Both the position numbers and the translations under genes were made by a program. A stretch of DNA of 64,000 nucleotides from Athripsodes cinereus. Taxonomy: Eukaryota > Arthropoda > Insecta > Trichoptera > Leptoceridae. Location: the NCBI GenBank assembly GCA_947579605.1, contig OX388317.1, positions 13,597,384-13,661,383 on the forward strand, in the 5' to 3' direction. Positions within the stretch are counted from its first letter, which is position 1, and every line of letters starts with the position of its first letter. A model generated the notes under the pieces. That model had not been told where the DNA came from. It worked only from the letters and a program-made list of their open reading frames with translations, and did not search any database. Of the stretch, positions 35,089 to 46,260 are shown piece by piece.

Positions 35089-36423
35089 ATAGTCACAGTA
35101 GAATATGGTGTCCTAATAATAATAATAACAACATAATTATACATAGTGAATGCTTGTGATGAGTAGGCATTATGTAGTTCAATCTATCTCAATGCTGTGT
35201 GAAAGGGTCATCGTGGAATTTACAGTTGAACAATCTTTGTAGTTGTTTAACCACCCTTAGATATGTATGTATGTATGTGTGGAGTACAGTGTAGTGTGTA
35301 CTGTATACAGGGATAGTATAGTAATAGAAGGACGGGTACAAGGGGATGGTTCCCTCAGGCAGTTCTCACCCTCCCACCGTCTGATCTGTCCTTCTACATC
35401 TTACCCTTACCCCTGTCCCTGATCCCCACACATCGCCTACACACAGCTGGGGAAAGATTGTGAAGAAAGAAGAGACCGAACCATGGAGTACCTAAATGCT
35501 TTTTTCCTAATATCTTATCAATGTAACATTGCAAGTGCGTCACTCTTGAAAGAAAAATGTATTTAATTATACCTACCCAGCAGTAAAGTTCAAGACCTCG
35601 CAAAACGGATTGAAAAAATATCGGGTGAAAAAACCTGAAATTCAAGAAAGCCTTCTGGAATTCCATCATCCCAAATTATGGAACATATAAAAATATACAA
35701 TTATTCCAAATCTCGTATTGCTTCATCAAATAATAAACAACAAAAAACATTTCTCGTTGTGTTTTTTCTTGTTCGTAATGTAAAATTTCCAATTAATTTG
35801 TCAAATAAGGTTCTTTCCCTTACACGTGCAAGTGTGTACGTGAAAAATGACATGAGAAACAAAATGACAAACATTGACTTAACATTAATTTACGCACATG
35901 AAAAGTTATGTGGTGATGCCAAACAACACAAAATAGCTTGCGAAGCGTGGAGACGTCGAGAATTGCAGTGTCGCGCTCCACCAGTGATTGATGGAACTCT
36001 GGTACTCTGGTTGGCTGGAGGGAGTAGGGTGTGGGGAAGTAAGTTGGTTAGTTGGGGAGGTAGTAAGGTGGGGGAGGATGGCGACAGGCTGGGTGGACGT
36101 CGGAAAAAGAGGGTGGTGAGCCAACCAAGATCCAGGCGAGAAATTGATTCAGTTTGCAAAAAGTAAACACTAAGCATATCTTCTATTCTCCACTGCCTGA
36201 GAGTAGATACATAAGTAGGAAGGTAGGGATTTCTGTATGCTCACAATATATTTCCTCATTTCAACTTAATACTTTTTATTCGACATGTTTATCTTTTCTG
36301 AATTTTCTTTTTTTTTATTCAGATAAGAAAATATTTTTCTCAGTAGAGCTTAGTAAAGAAAATTCTCGATATATAAGAAAAAATATTATTCTCCATTCAC
36401 ATGAAGTCACAAGTATTAAATTA
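35089..36423. other. Mixed region with GC/purine-skewed islands, no confident gene
   Basis: A 162-codon plus-strand frame (35678-36166) has no domain I recognise. Its C-terminal half simply translates a G-rich island (35990-36125), so I do not call it a gene. A C-rich stretch lies at 35355-35460. These islands differ sharply from the AT-rich background and may be regulatory. Confidence 0.4.
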
Positions 36424-36611
36424 TTTTTAATTAAAGAATTAGTTAATTATGTACTACAACCACTTCAACGAGTGTTATACTAAAACTTTTAGTTTAACAG
36501 TTTTAGTATAGTTAACACTCGTCAATGACGCATCTGAGCGTTGAAACCGGTAGTGTTTTTAAAAAATTAAAGTGGTTGTAGTACATAATTAACTAATTCT
36601 TTAATTAAAAA
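36424..36611. mobile_element. Palindromic MITE, 42-bp perfect inverted ends
   Basis: 36424-36465 and 36570-36611 are perfect inverted repeats (TTTTTAATTAAAGAATTAG ... CTAATTCTTTAATTAAAAA). A second inner hairpin involves ACGAGTGTTATACTAAAACT and its partner. The remainder is an asymmetric segment containing GCGTTGAAACCGGTAGTG. No coding capacity and no clear target duplication. Confidence 0.85.
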
Positions 36612-39600
36612 TGTTTCGTGATTACCACATAGTTAGTGCCAACAAAATCAAACAAATTAAATTATTTTATTTACTTGTGTAGAAGCAATAACGGACAAGA
36701 AATTGGAAGATAGTTGTTTTTGCATATGAACACAAATAATAAGAATTATTCATCATAAATACCTAAATATGACCATATAAGGATATCTATAACTACTTTA
36801 TATAGTATATACCCAGATGATAAATTAAAAGTGTAACATATTACCTACATTAGATATTTAACACATTATGGAAAAACCACCACAACCTGCCATCGATTTC
36901 CTACAAATATATACATACTTGCCTATTATACACAGCAAATTTATACCTATTTGATAGAATAATACTTTGCCATGTTATACGTGATCATTTTTCTTATCTC
37001 AAACATGCGTACCGAATCAATTAATATATAATTTATTTTCCTTCCAGTTACACGAAATTCGAGCGACCACTCTTATAGAAATGACGTTCGGTATGTTTCG
37101 TACCTACCTGATACCTACAATGGTAAATAATTTTCATATGGCAGTGATCCTGAGTCTCGAAATTTGATAAATAAATTATTACTTTGATAATAAAAAAAAG
37201 CAACTTCAGCAATCTAAGATTCACACATTAGAAATAAATATACAAACGAATACACAACATGAAATCGTAGGAGAGTTTTATCTTCAAAGTCGAAGTCCAA
37301 ATTAATGAGTATGAAAATGAATTGTTACCTTAAAAATTTGGAATAATAATTATACTTACCAACCGTCCATACATAATGATTAGTTACATAAATATTTCAA
37401 AATGTGAAAATTGTAAAATAGGTATACTCATATTATCTACGTTTACCGTAAAAGCTAAAACGTTTTTTCATATAACAAATTCATGTACTTTAATAACAAT
37501 ATTTTTCTATGACTCACAGTTCTGCACACAAATTGTTTTGTATCCCTGATTTACCTCCACGTTTCATTAACTACAAATACTTTGCGGTTTTCTACGTCAA
37601 TTAGGACCTATTCTTTCCAAATCATTTCTCAAACAAATAATAATTGTATACGGGGTATCGATATTAACTCCATGTGAAAGACCTTTGTATAGGTAATTTA
37701 GGTATATTTCAAACATAAAAGGGAATATTATTATTTAGTGATTTTAATTTTAAAAATTTCTACAAGCTAATATTTTTATAGGTATTTTTTATATAGGTAA
37801 ATAAATGAGTACGATCGAAATATGTAATATTTACTTTATTTTAGTATTTCGATAACTTTGCGAGTCTCGATTATTTGAATAAGTAGATAATATATTATGT
37901 TTGTTGCACCTAAATGTTAACAATGATATTGTTAACAAATTTACACTGAGAGATATTAGGTATGTATTATTTTGTTTGGTTAAAGTAAGGAACATTAACA
38001 ACGTGAATTATTTAAATCTGAAAATCACCTCAAATTATTGTTAGGTGGGTACATAAACATATTAAGTAGGTATGTTGCTACTTTTTTCCTCTATCATGTA
38101 GATAGCTGACAGAAATAGAGTTTTCAAATTTATTAACAAATTTAATTTTTTGTAGACGTACGTAAATATACGAGAATCCATCTAAATATAATATGAATAG
38201 GTTTAGGAATATGTATAGGCTCCGTATGTATCCTATGTCCATATCCTGATTGTACTTGGTGCCATCGGTAGTTACATTTATTATTATGTACTTGCTATTC
38301 AGTATAAATCCCACATTAGAGGAGGTAGTTCCCTCACACTCGTTAACACTCTGAGAGAGGTAAACTTGATGACACGTGGAAGGGATGAAGGGAAATGGGA
38401 AAACTGAAAATAAGGGAAGATGTGTGCAGGGACTGGGTATTGTGGAGTGTTTATCAACCCTCCTACTTACTACTCTCTATGCCTACTCCTAATATAAAGT
38501 CTACCTTATATTATGTATACACACATACCATAATGTGGTACCTTTGTATAAGGACTGGAGAGGTGATAGAGAAAATTAAAAGAAAAAAAATCTCCTGTTT
38601 GTTGTAACTATGTCATTAAAAATAGTAAGTCTTCTAGAAAAAGTTAGAATTGGAAAAATTGTGACAAACTCTATTTCTATGATACAAGCATATTGTAAAA
38701 CATACATTTATGTATTTATTTTATTGAGAGAGTTTCCTACATTTAAAAAAATTATAATGCTTTTATGTATATTTCCTACTTAACCCATATCATCAATATT
38801 ACGTGTATGTGGTGTGAATTTGCAAAAAATCATCGTAGCACATCATGAACATAATACCATAATTTGTCGTGTCTTATAAAGTTCAACTCAGCTTATGAAA
38901 AACATGCATATCTAAGTAACTTATGTAAGTACCCATTTATAAATCATGGGTATGTGTATTATAATGGCATAGGTGTCCAAAAGCCTCAGCTGTCTTTTCC
39001 GTCACACGAAGCAGAACCTTATTAAATATATCTCATCCAAGATAATATGACAGTTCAATTATAAAGTTAATATACTCCTATCTACTTCTCTCTAATAATA
39101 ATAATAATATCTACCTGCTAATTCTTCAGCATCGTTTGTTTGTTAGATAACTAAATAATAATAGGTAGATATATATTACAGTTACATAGGAATAAGTCAA
39201 AATGTAGGTAAGTAATTTGCCTGTCACATTTTTTACACACGAATATGTTTCCTATAAAACTTTTCCAATTTTAAAACTTTTTCAAAGGACCTTCCACATA
39301 ATCCATCAGAAGTTGGAGCTTTTGTAAAATAAGTAGATGCCAGCGAATGTGTTATCTATCAAAATTTTGAAAAATTTGGTTTGAGTTTATTTTTCATAAT
39401 AAAATTGAATTAAAACTTGTATAATTGGTTTGAAGAAAGTCCACAACATCACATCATTTGTCTATGCCCTTTATATTTTAGCGAACAGTATATAGAATAT
39501 ATAATAAGAATAGTAGGTACCTACCTATCTATATTATTTTATATAATTTTCCAAAGAATATGTGTTTTAAGATATAATGTTTAGTTAGTAGTAAATTTTT

Positions 39601-40025
39601 TTGTTATAGTAAGTTGTTTTTTGTTGTCATATTTATGGATAAATAAATAAATATATAATTAAAACAGTATATAGTACACATAATTAAAATATTTGCTTTA
39701 AATGAATTTAGTAAAACAAAAAATATTGCGTCGATATAAAAAGATCTGTATAATATTAATATATGATCTTCATATATATCAAATCTGAAATTCTCCGATA
39801 TTAAATTCCACACAAGGAATGGCTTGCAATATGGGTAGGTACCTACAGCTTGAGTATATTATATATTATATAGGTAGGTAGGTAGGCTTATGTAATATAT
39901 TACATTTTCGTCTACACCAATCCAATCTTTTTTCTTGTCAAAAGATGTCTTCCAGGAGTGTTTTTATTTCTCGCCCATTTTGTGATGAAGGTTTAGGAAC
40001 ACGCAATTATAGTATATCTGTGTAC
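36612..40025. other. 3.4 kb gene-free AT-rich DNA
   Basis: No gene recognised. A purine-rich patch lies at 38322-38445. The last eight bases (CTGTGTAC, 40018-40025) are the left target duplication of the next element. Confidence 0.4.
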
Positions 40026-40759
40026 CAGTGGCGGGACTAGACTTTTCACATAGGTCATGCTTTGTAAAAATGTACTATGTATTTTACTCGCGAACGAGTG
40101 GATGATTTTGAGAATAATATAAAATATAATAATGTATATATTATGTAATTACGTATTTTATCAAATTACTCAACAATTATGTATCTCAGATTTTCAATCG
40201 AGAAATCAAAATCAGTAATCTGAAAAAAAAATGCCAAAAAGTCTAATAAACCAATCAATATTTTAAATGTAATTGTATTTGAAATTAACAATAATATTAA
40301 ATTATTAATGAAATTAATATTTTTAATATTGAGTATTAGTTACTATGTAGGTTGGTACCTACCACAACCACTTAATTTTTTATATTTTTGGTAAATAATA
40401 ATTTATGTTTAACTAAATATTCAAAAATTTAATTTCAAAGTTAAATAAGGATGCACTTACAAAATAAAAAAAAATTGATATCCACTACACCTACGTCCTC
40501 GTTTTATTTAAAAATAACTCTCAACTGTAGCACAAATACAATCATGCTTCATATCTTTGTGTTACCTATTCATAATAATTATAATATTGTTCTAAATACT
40601 ACGATTACGATGGTCTTGAACAAAGGGCGAATGAAGTTCTTGCGGTATATTTTGTGGCCGTGGTGGAAGATTCAAATCTAGGTCAATGTTAATAATATTT
40701 TTTTATTATTTCAGGACATGCGTTGCATAATATTTGCTTGTATGGAAGTTACGCCGCTG
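40026..40759. mobile_element. hAT-like non-autonomous element
   Basis: Ends CAGTGGCG... and ...CGCCGCTG, flanked by CTGTGTAC (40018-40025) and CTGTTTAC (40760-40767), an 8-bp duplication with one mismatch. The target fits the hAT preference nTnnnnAn. The interior is AT-rich with no transposase. Confidence 0.65.
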
Positions 40760-41307
40760 CTGTTTACCTATACATATTTATATATTGTATCTACTAATAC
40801 CCTATACCTACCTATAGGTAGATATAATATGACATCATTCGTTTTATAATGTACAAGCAGGTATACACCGACGCAAAACATTCAGTTCTACGTAAAGTTT
40901 CTCTTCCAATATCAAAAGAGATGCCAACGATTAATTCAAAATTCGATAGAGTTTGATGCAAGTTTCATACTTCAATTATTAATAAATATAGGGTATATTT
41001 TCATACACATATATTTTATGTCATAACGTTATGTGATTTTTCTCTTTCATTAGAAGATTAATAATTAGCAAATTAGATATTAGTTCATTAAGTAGACTGG
41101 GTTTACTATATTCAATAATCTTTTGCGATATAGGTATAAAATATGTATAGGAAGTATAATAAATAAATCAGATTATAATATAATAAATTTGTAAATAAGG
41201 TTAAGATTTTAACTAGCATTAAAAAAATTTCAAATATGATAGTGAACTTTGCCACATTTAATATTAGGTATTTTCTAATTGAATTTAGGTAAAATAATTG
41301 TAGTTAG
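40760..41307. other. AT-rich spacer, nothing recognised
   Basis: No gene or repeat family recognised. Confidence 0.4.
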
Positions 41308-41415
41308 AGAAGTGTGGAGGAGTTGTTTCGTGCTACCCAGAACAGAAAATATTTCTCCCAAGTGGTCGTCTAGGTCGGGGGGACCCGTCAAGACACATAA
41401 AGAAGAAGAAGAATT
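41308..41415 (+). pseudogene. LINE 3' tail, same family as 18832-19233
   Basis: Plus-strand frame RSVEELFRATQNRKYFSQVVV, one stop, then VGGTRQDT and stop, followed by AGAAGAAGAAGAA (to 41413). This matches the end of the minus-strand fragment at 18832. A very short 5'-truncated insertion. Confidence 0.75.
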
Positions 41416-42095
41416 GTAGGAGTGTGTATGCGTACATAAAAAAAAATCACCATAATATATAGAAAATAAAACGTTATCCTTTGCTTGACATCCCTAAATC
41501 TGTGATCTACTATGGCTTTCAAATTATTGTATAAGTTTGTGTCTCATTCAGATTCACACACATTTACATATATCTATCTTACTCTTATAAATACTCGTAT
41601 ATTTCTGATATAAACTAAAGCATGTTTATTGTGGATGTGATAGTTGTACCTACCCCCAAATGAGAAAAATACTTTGAATAGATTGGTTATTATTTTATTA
41701 TTTCGGTCCGCTGCGTTCTATGGCATGGCAAGGGGCAAAGGGGGATGTCAGAGGAATGAGGAGAGGGGCGGTATTTAGATAGAAAAAGTCGGCGAAATAT
41801 AAAAGAATATAATATTTTTTGTTCTTGTCTTTTTTTTAACATGGGGAAGTCTGTCTAAAGATATAATTCTAGGATTTGGTACCTACCTACATACCCATTT
41901 TTCCGTGGGATTTATAAAAGATGGGAGGGTTCTGTTATAATCAACTTACCAAAAATATCTAAGGACATCGCACGACTATCCTCCTTATAATATAAATAAT
42001 ACACGAGATATAAAATATTAATCGTATACACAAGTATGAATATTTTCTGTATTAAATTTTTTAAAATATAAGATTTTTTTTGAATTTTGAAACTA
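41416..42095. other. Spacer with one purine-rich island
   Basis: 41720-41775 is G/A-rich (GGCAAGGGGCAAAGGGGGAT, GAGGAGAGGGGCGG). Otherwise AT-rich, no gene. Confidence 0.4.
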
Positions 42096-42354
42096 CACTG
42101 AGAAAAATACTAACGAAATTTCACAACGAATCATTGGTACGTACTATAAGATTAGGACCAGAGATCGTACAAACTATTCATTAGTACGAATCTATAATAT
42201 TAACTCTTCGCAAACAAGTTGTTGGTAAATTTACCAATGATTTGTTTGCGAAGAGTTAATATTATAGATTTATACCAATGAATCGTTTGTACGATCTCTG
42301 GTCCTAATCTGATAGTACCGTACCAATGATTCGTTTTGAGTATTTTTCTCAGTG
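42096..42354. mobile_element. Palindromic MITE, CACTGAGAAAAATAC family, copy 2
   Basis: 259 bp, nearly fully self-complementary around its centre near 42228, flanked by TA (42094-42095 and 42355-42356). Same family as 19761-19948 and 45838-46104. Confidence 0.9.
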
Positions 42355-42390
42355 TACATATGTATTTATAAACTAGATTCATCTTTTTTC

Positions 42391-42600
42391 ATTTACTACT
42401 ACTACTACTACTATACCATCACGGCACATCCCACAAGTGGGGCAGCCAGCAGACCAGCTGCATATAACAAACATGCAAGCTGTCCTCTCCGTGCCAATAT
42501 AAAATCAAGACATTCAGGATGGGTGGCAAGCCTCATCGCTGAATTTAAGATGTAAAATGTCTTATTTTTTCGAACACCTGCCTTTTACAGGCAGATTTTT
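42391..42600 (-). mobile_element. SINE-like family copy, minus orientation
   Basis: Begins with the family tail as TACTACTACTAC, then ACCATCACGGCACATCCCAC, GGGGCAGCCAGCAGACCAGC, and the core as GCAAGCCTCATCGCTGAATT at about 42526. Reverse complement of 49645-49905. Confidence 0.8.
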
Positions 42601-45124
42601 TCATTTAACACCCAGATAATAAAATAGATAGGTACTAACAATCAAATGCATAATTTAATGTAAAATTTACATTTGTTACAATATTTCAAATCAATTTGGC
42701 GTGACTCATTATCATAAGATGTATATATTTATTATTCAATGTACTATTTTCATTAAATAAAAAAAAAAAAAAAAAAAAAATACAAAGTAGGTATCACAAA
42801 AATATCAGTTATACCTACTATTTATTGTGCAGAGGGCGAATTTATCGCTAGAATGCAATGTCTTCTAACTCACTCGCATAAAGAAATAATATTTAAAAAA
42901 ATCACAGTAAAACTTTAAATTAGCAGTAAATCACTATTGTTTATCGGTTGTATTAAATAATAAATTCTTTCTTCGTTGTTATCTCGAATTTGCATTTAGT
43001 TATAAGGATCTTGTTTATGTTAACTGCTTTCCCGTCAATGTTGAACTTTCTCATTATTTTCCTGTCGATGCGAATTATTTCTATCCAATCACATCGTCAC
43101 ACCCACTGAAACAAAAGGCGAAGATATCATCCTATACATACACTCTTAGGAAACACAGTCAACCCTTAGAAAGCATAATGTTGAAACAACGATCATTTAC
43201 ATCCAAACTAAATATCCAAAAGTAACAAGAAATTAATCGATCTTTAAAACAAAATTAATTGAGAATAGCAAACTAAAAAGCTAAATAAAATATCAACATA
43301 ATTTAAAATATATTTTTTTATATAACTTATGAGCTTTATAAAAGACGTAGCAATACAATAATGTGCTCCAGATTGATTCAGATAGGTTTAGATTAGATTT
43401 ATGATAAAATTATTTATTTTATAATTTATGAATGAGCGGAATGTGTGATACTTAATAATTTACTTATCTGTGGTACATGTTTGTGGATGACAGCTGAGTT
43501 ATGAACGACCTTTTTCTATTTGGTAAACCATATTTATAGTTGTTATCTGTTATGTGCTTTTACCAATAAATAAAAAAAAAACCATTAAAGACAAAATCAA
43601 TAAATTTTACTTATTTTCAATGGATTAACTATGCAACAGTTGCAAGACATTTTTATAATATTGTATTACATTTTTATAGGTGTTCATATGTACTATGTTA
43701 CATATTTTTTTATTTAAATCGCTATCAATTTCGGCAAATCTTTGCCATCTACGAGCGAAGCAATACAAAGTAACAAATATTACACAGTAAAAATACTTTA
43801 TATTATAAAAATAAATAAATAAAAAAATACAAAGTATTTATTCAATAGCATTTTAAATGTCTCTTTTGTTTCTTAAAAAAACTTAAAAATAATCTTGCCC
43901 TGTGAATTAACATATTTATTGAATAATAAAAAATACGTTAAACGAAGATGTATGAGTTTACGATCACGTGCAAAAATGTAGTAATGAAGGTTTTTTCAAC
44001 TTCTAAATAAATAAGTAGGTTCACTGCTATAACGATAAAGTCATCGTTTGAGTTTGGTAAAGTTTGATTAAAACGCCTGTCCTACTGTTCATTTAACTTG
44101 GATTAAGTTGGTAGTATTGGAAGTGGATCGGATAGATTATTCGCTAAATACTTTCGCAGAAACAATAAACATGTGGGGGAGGAAAATCACTACACAAAAG
44201 TAGGTAAGTACCTACATCTAAAGCTGAGTTTATCGTGAACATTTTCTACCAACTAATAAGTATGCGTAACGCTGTTTTTTTTCTTAAGCTTCTCACAATA
44301 AAAGTTCATTTTATTGGTCATTACGTAACTCCAAAAAAAATCACTCCGAATTAACCGAAAAAGCAAACTTTAGGTACGATGGCACATTTCAAAGAGGAAA
44401 ATTTAACAACCATTGTCAGTATGTAAAATCACTAGTTCTTCATATTAATATTTTTTTGTTAAAATGATATTATTTAAGATTTTTTAAATAAATAAAAAAA
44501 AAAACTAGGTTTCATGAGTAATCAGATTCTCATATAAATCAGACGTGGGTATCAATTTTTGCCATATTACCTTAGAAATGTTTTATCAGCATGGAGAAAC
44601 AACAATTTACCTGTTTAGTTTTAGTATGCTGTAGGATTCTCAGGTAGGCGTGTCAATTTACGATCTCGATGGTCGAAATTGAAAGTTGAACAAGTTTCGG
44701 CAATAATTAGTTGAAGGCATGTAAATATATATATCGGCTAAGTGTTAAATAATTATAGCAATCCGTTACACAAGAGCAGTCAAATATTTTATTCATATTC
44801 TAAAAAATATTTATTACATAATGACGCAGCATTATTTGAGACGAACCTGCATCGGCATCGTGTTCTACAACTTCTACAGAAATTAACATTTTACCATATT
44901 GTATTTTTAGCAATGACTCTTATCACTTTTTCGTCTCTGCGATAGAAGACCCTAGTCCGCTGGCTACCCCACTTATGGGAAATAATGTGTTGGAATTAAA
45001 TTATTATTTAGATCTTACATCATATCTCTAGAATACGAATACCTATAAAGATTTGGGTTAGTTGAAAGAAATCGCGACTCTGCGATAAACTCGCCTTTTG
45101 TTTATTGTTTGTAATTGATATTGT
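42601..45124. other. 2.5 kb gene-free AT-rich DNA
   Basis: Contains a 22-base A run (42759-42780) and a SINE-family end fragment at about 44947-44985 (GTCCGCTGGCTACCCCACTT). No gene recognised. Confidence 0.4.
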
Positions 45125-45260
45125 CATGTATTTTGTTCCGTGGAGCACCCAGCGAAAAATTGGTCTCGGTCAGGTATTCGAATAAACAAAGACATTTTAC
45201 ATTTAAATTCAGCGATGAGGTTTGCCATTCATCCTGAACGTTTTAATATTTCATTAGTTA
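45125..45260 (+). mobile_element. SINE-like family copy, truncated
   Basis: Has TTCCGTGGAGCACCCAG at 45138, GGTATTCGAATAAACAAAGA, and the core AATTCAGCGATGAGGTTTGC with CATCCTGAACG. The GC-rich 3' end is missing. Confidence 0.75.
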
Positions 45261-45837
45261 CAAGAGCTCAGTAGGTAGGCATATAATTATAAAACAAGCC
45301 TACATTAAAAGTCTTTCAATTTGGATTTATAAAAAGTTTCATAAAAATACCTGACCATGACCGGACTGTTAATAAGAAACGCACTATGAGGATGTAAGTA
45401 TGGCTAATAGGTATTATAGATAAAGGTATAATATTATTTAGTAAGTATCTATAGCTCAGCATTACCTATAGCACATGCACTTGATGATCACAATTAAAAA
45501 CATATTTAGCTCAGTAGCTCCTCACACCTCACGGCTTCATATGCAGACTATAGGGAAAGATTGGAGAATACCTATAACTTGATGTGTTTCAAGGTCATAC
45601 AAGTAACACTATACGCACACCTACAAAAAATAAAATAATGACCTACTGAACAAAGTTCCACTGCTTATATTAAAATAATGATTTTTAATGCCCAAAGGGA
45701 ATATTCTGATTTTACATACATATGGATACGTGATTGTTTTTTTGGTGTAAATAGGTACCGTCCTTGAGATGGATGCTACATTAAACGTCGCCGAATAAAT
45801 CATCTAACATACCTATCTCCATAAGATATTCAGACTA
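45261..45837. other. AT-rich spacer, nothing recognised
   Basis: No gene or repeat family recognised. Confidence 0.4.
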
Positions 45838-46104
45838 ACTGACAAAAATACTAACGAAATTTCACAACGAATCATTGGTACGTACTATCAGATTAGGACC
45901 AGAGATAATACAAACGATTCATTGGTACGAATCTATAATATTAACTTTTCGCAAACAAATCGTTAGTAAATTTACCAACGACTTGTTTGCGAAAAGTTAA
46001 TATTATAGATTCGTACTAATGAATCGTTTGTACTATCTCTGGTCCTATTCTGATAGTACGTACCAATGATTCGTTGTGAAATTTCGTTAGTATTTTTCTC
46101 AGTG
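45838..46104. mobile_element. Palindromic MITE, CACTGAGAAAAATAC family, copy 3
   Basis: The left end is mutated (ACTGACAAAAATAC) and the right end is GTATTTTTCTCAGTG. The interior is a near-perfect palindrome centred near 45968. TA precedes the left end but the right flank is CA, so one target copy is mutated. Confidence 0.85.
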
Positions 46105-46138
46105 CACTAAGAGTCAATAACGTCTATCATAATATATC

Positions 46139-46260
46139 AACACCATAACGACATCTACCATAAGTAGGGTAGTCAGTCAACTCACTGAATGTAATGAATG
46201 TATAGATCGTCGGTTACCACAAAAAAAAAGCAAAACTTTCAAGATTGGTGACATACTATA
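46139..46260 (-). mobile_element. Diverged SINE-like family copy
   Basis: ACCATAACGACATCTACCATAAGTAGGGTAGTCAG parallels the reverse-complement 3' part of the family with many substitutions. Short and old. Confidence 0.5.

Noticed and set aside
35678..36166. 162-codon plus-strand frame
   Set aside because: No domain, signal or repeat recognised; its C-terminal half follows a G-rich island and its N-terminal half is AT-rich. A search against insect proteomes could still rescue it.
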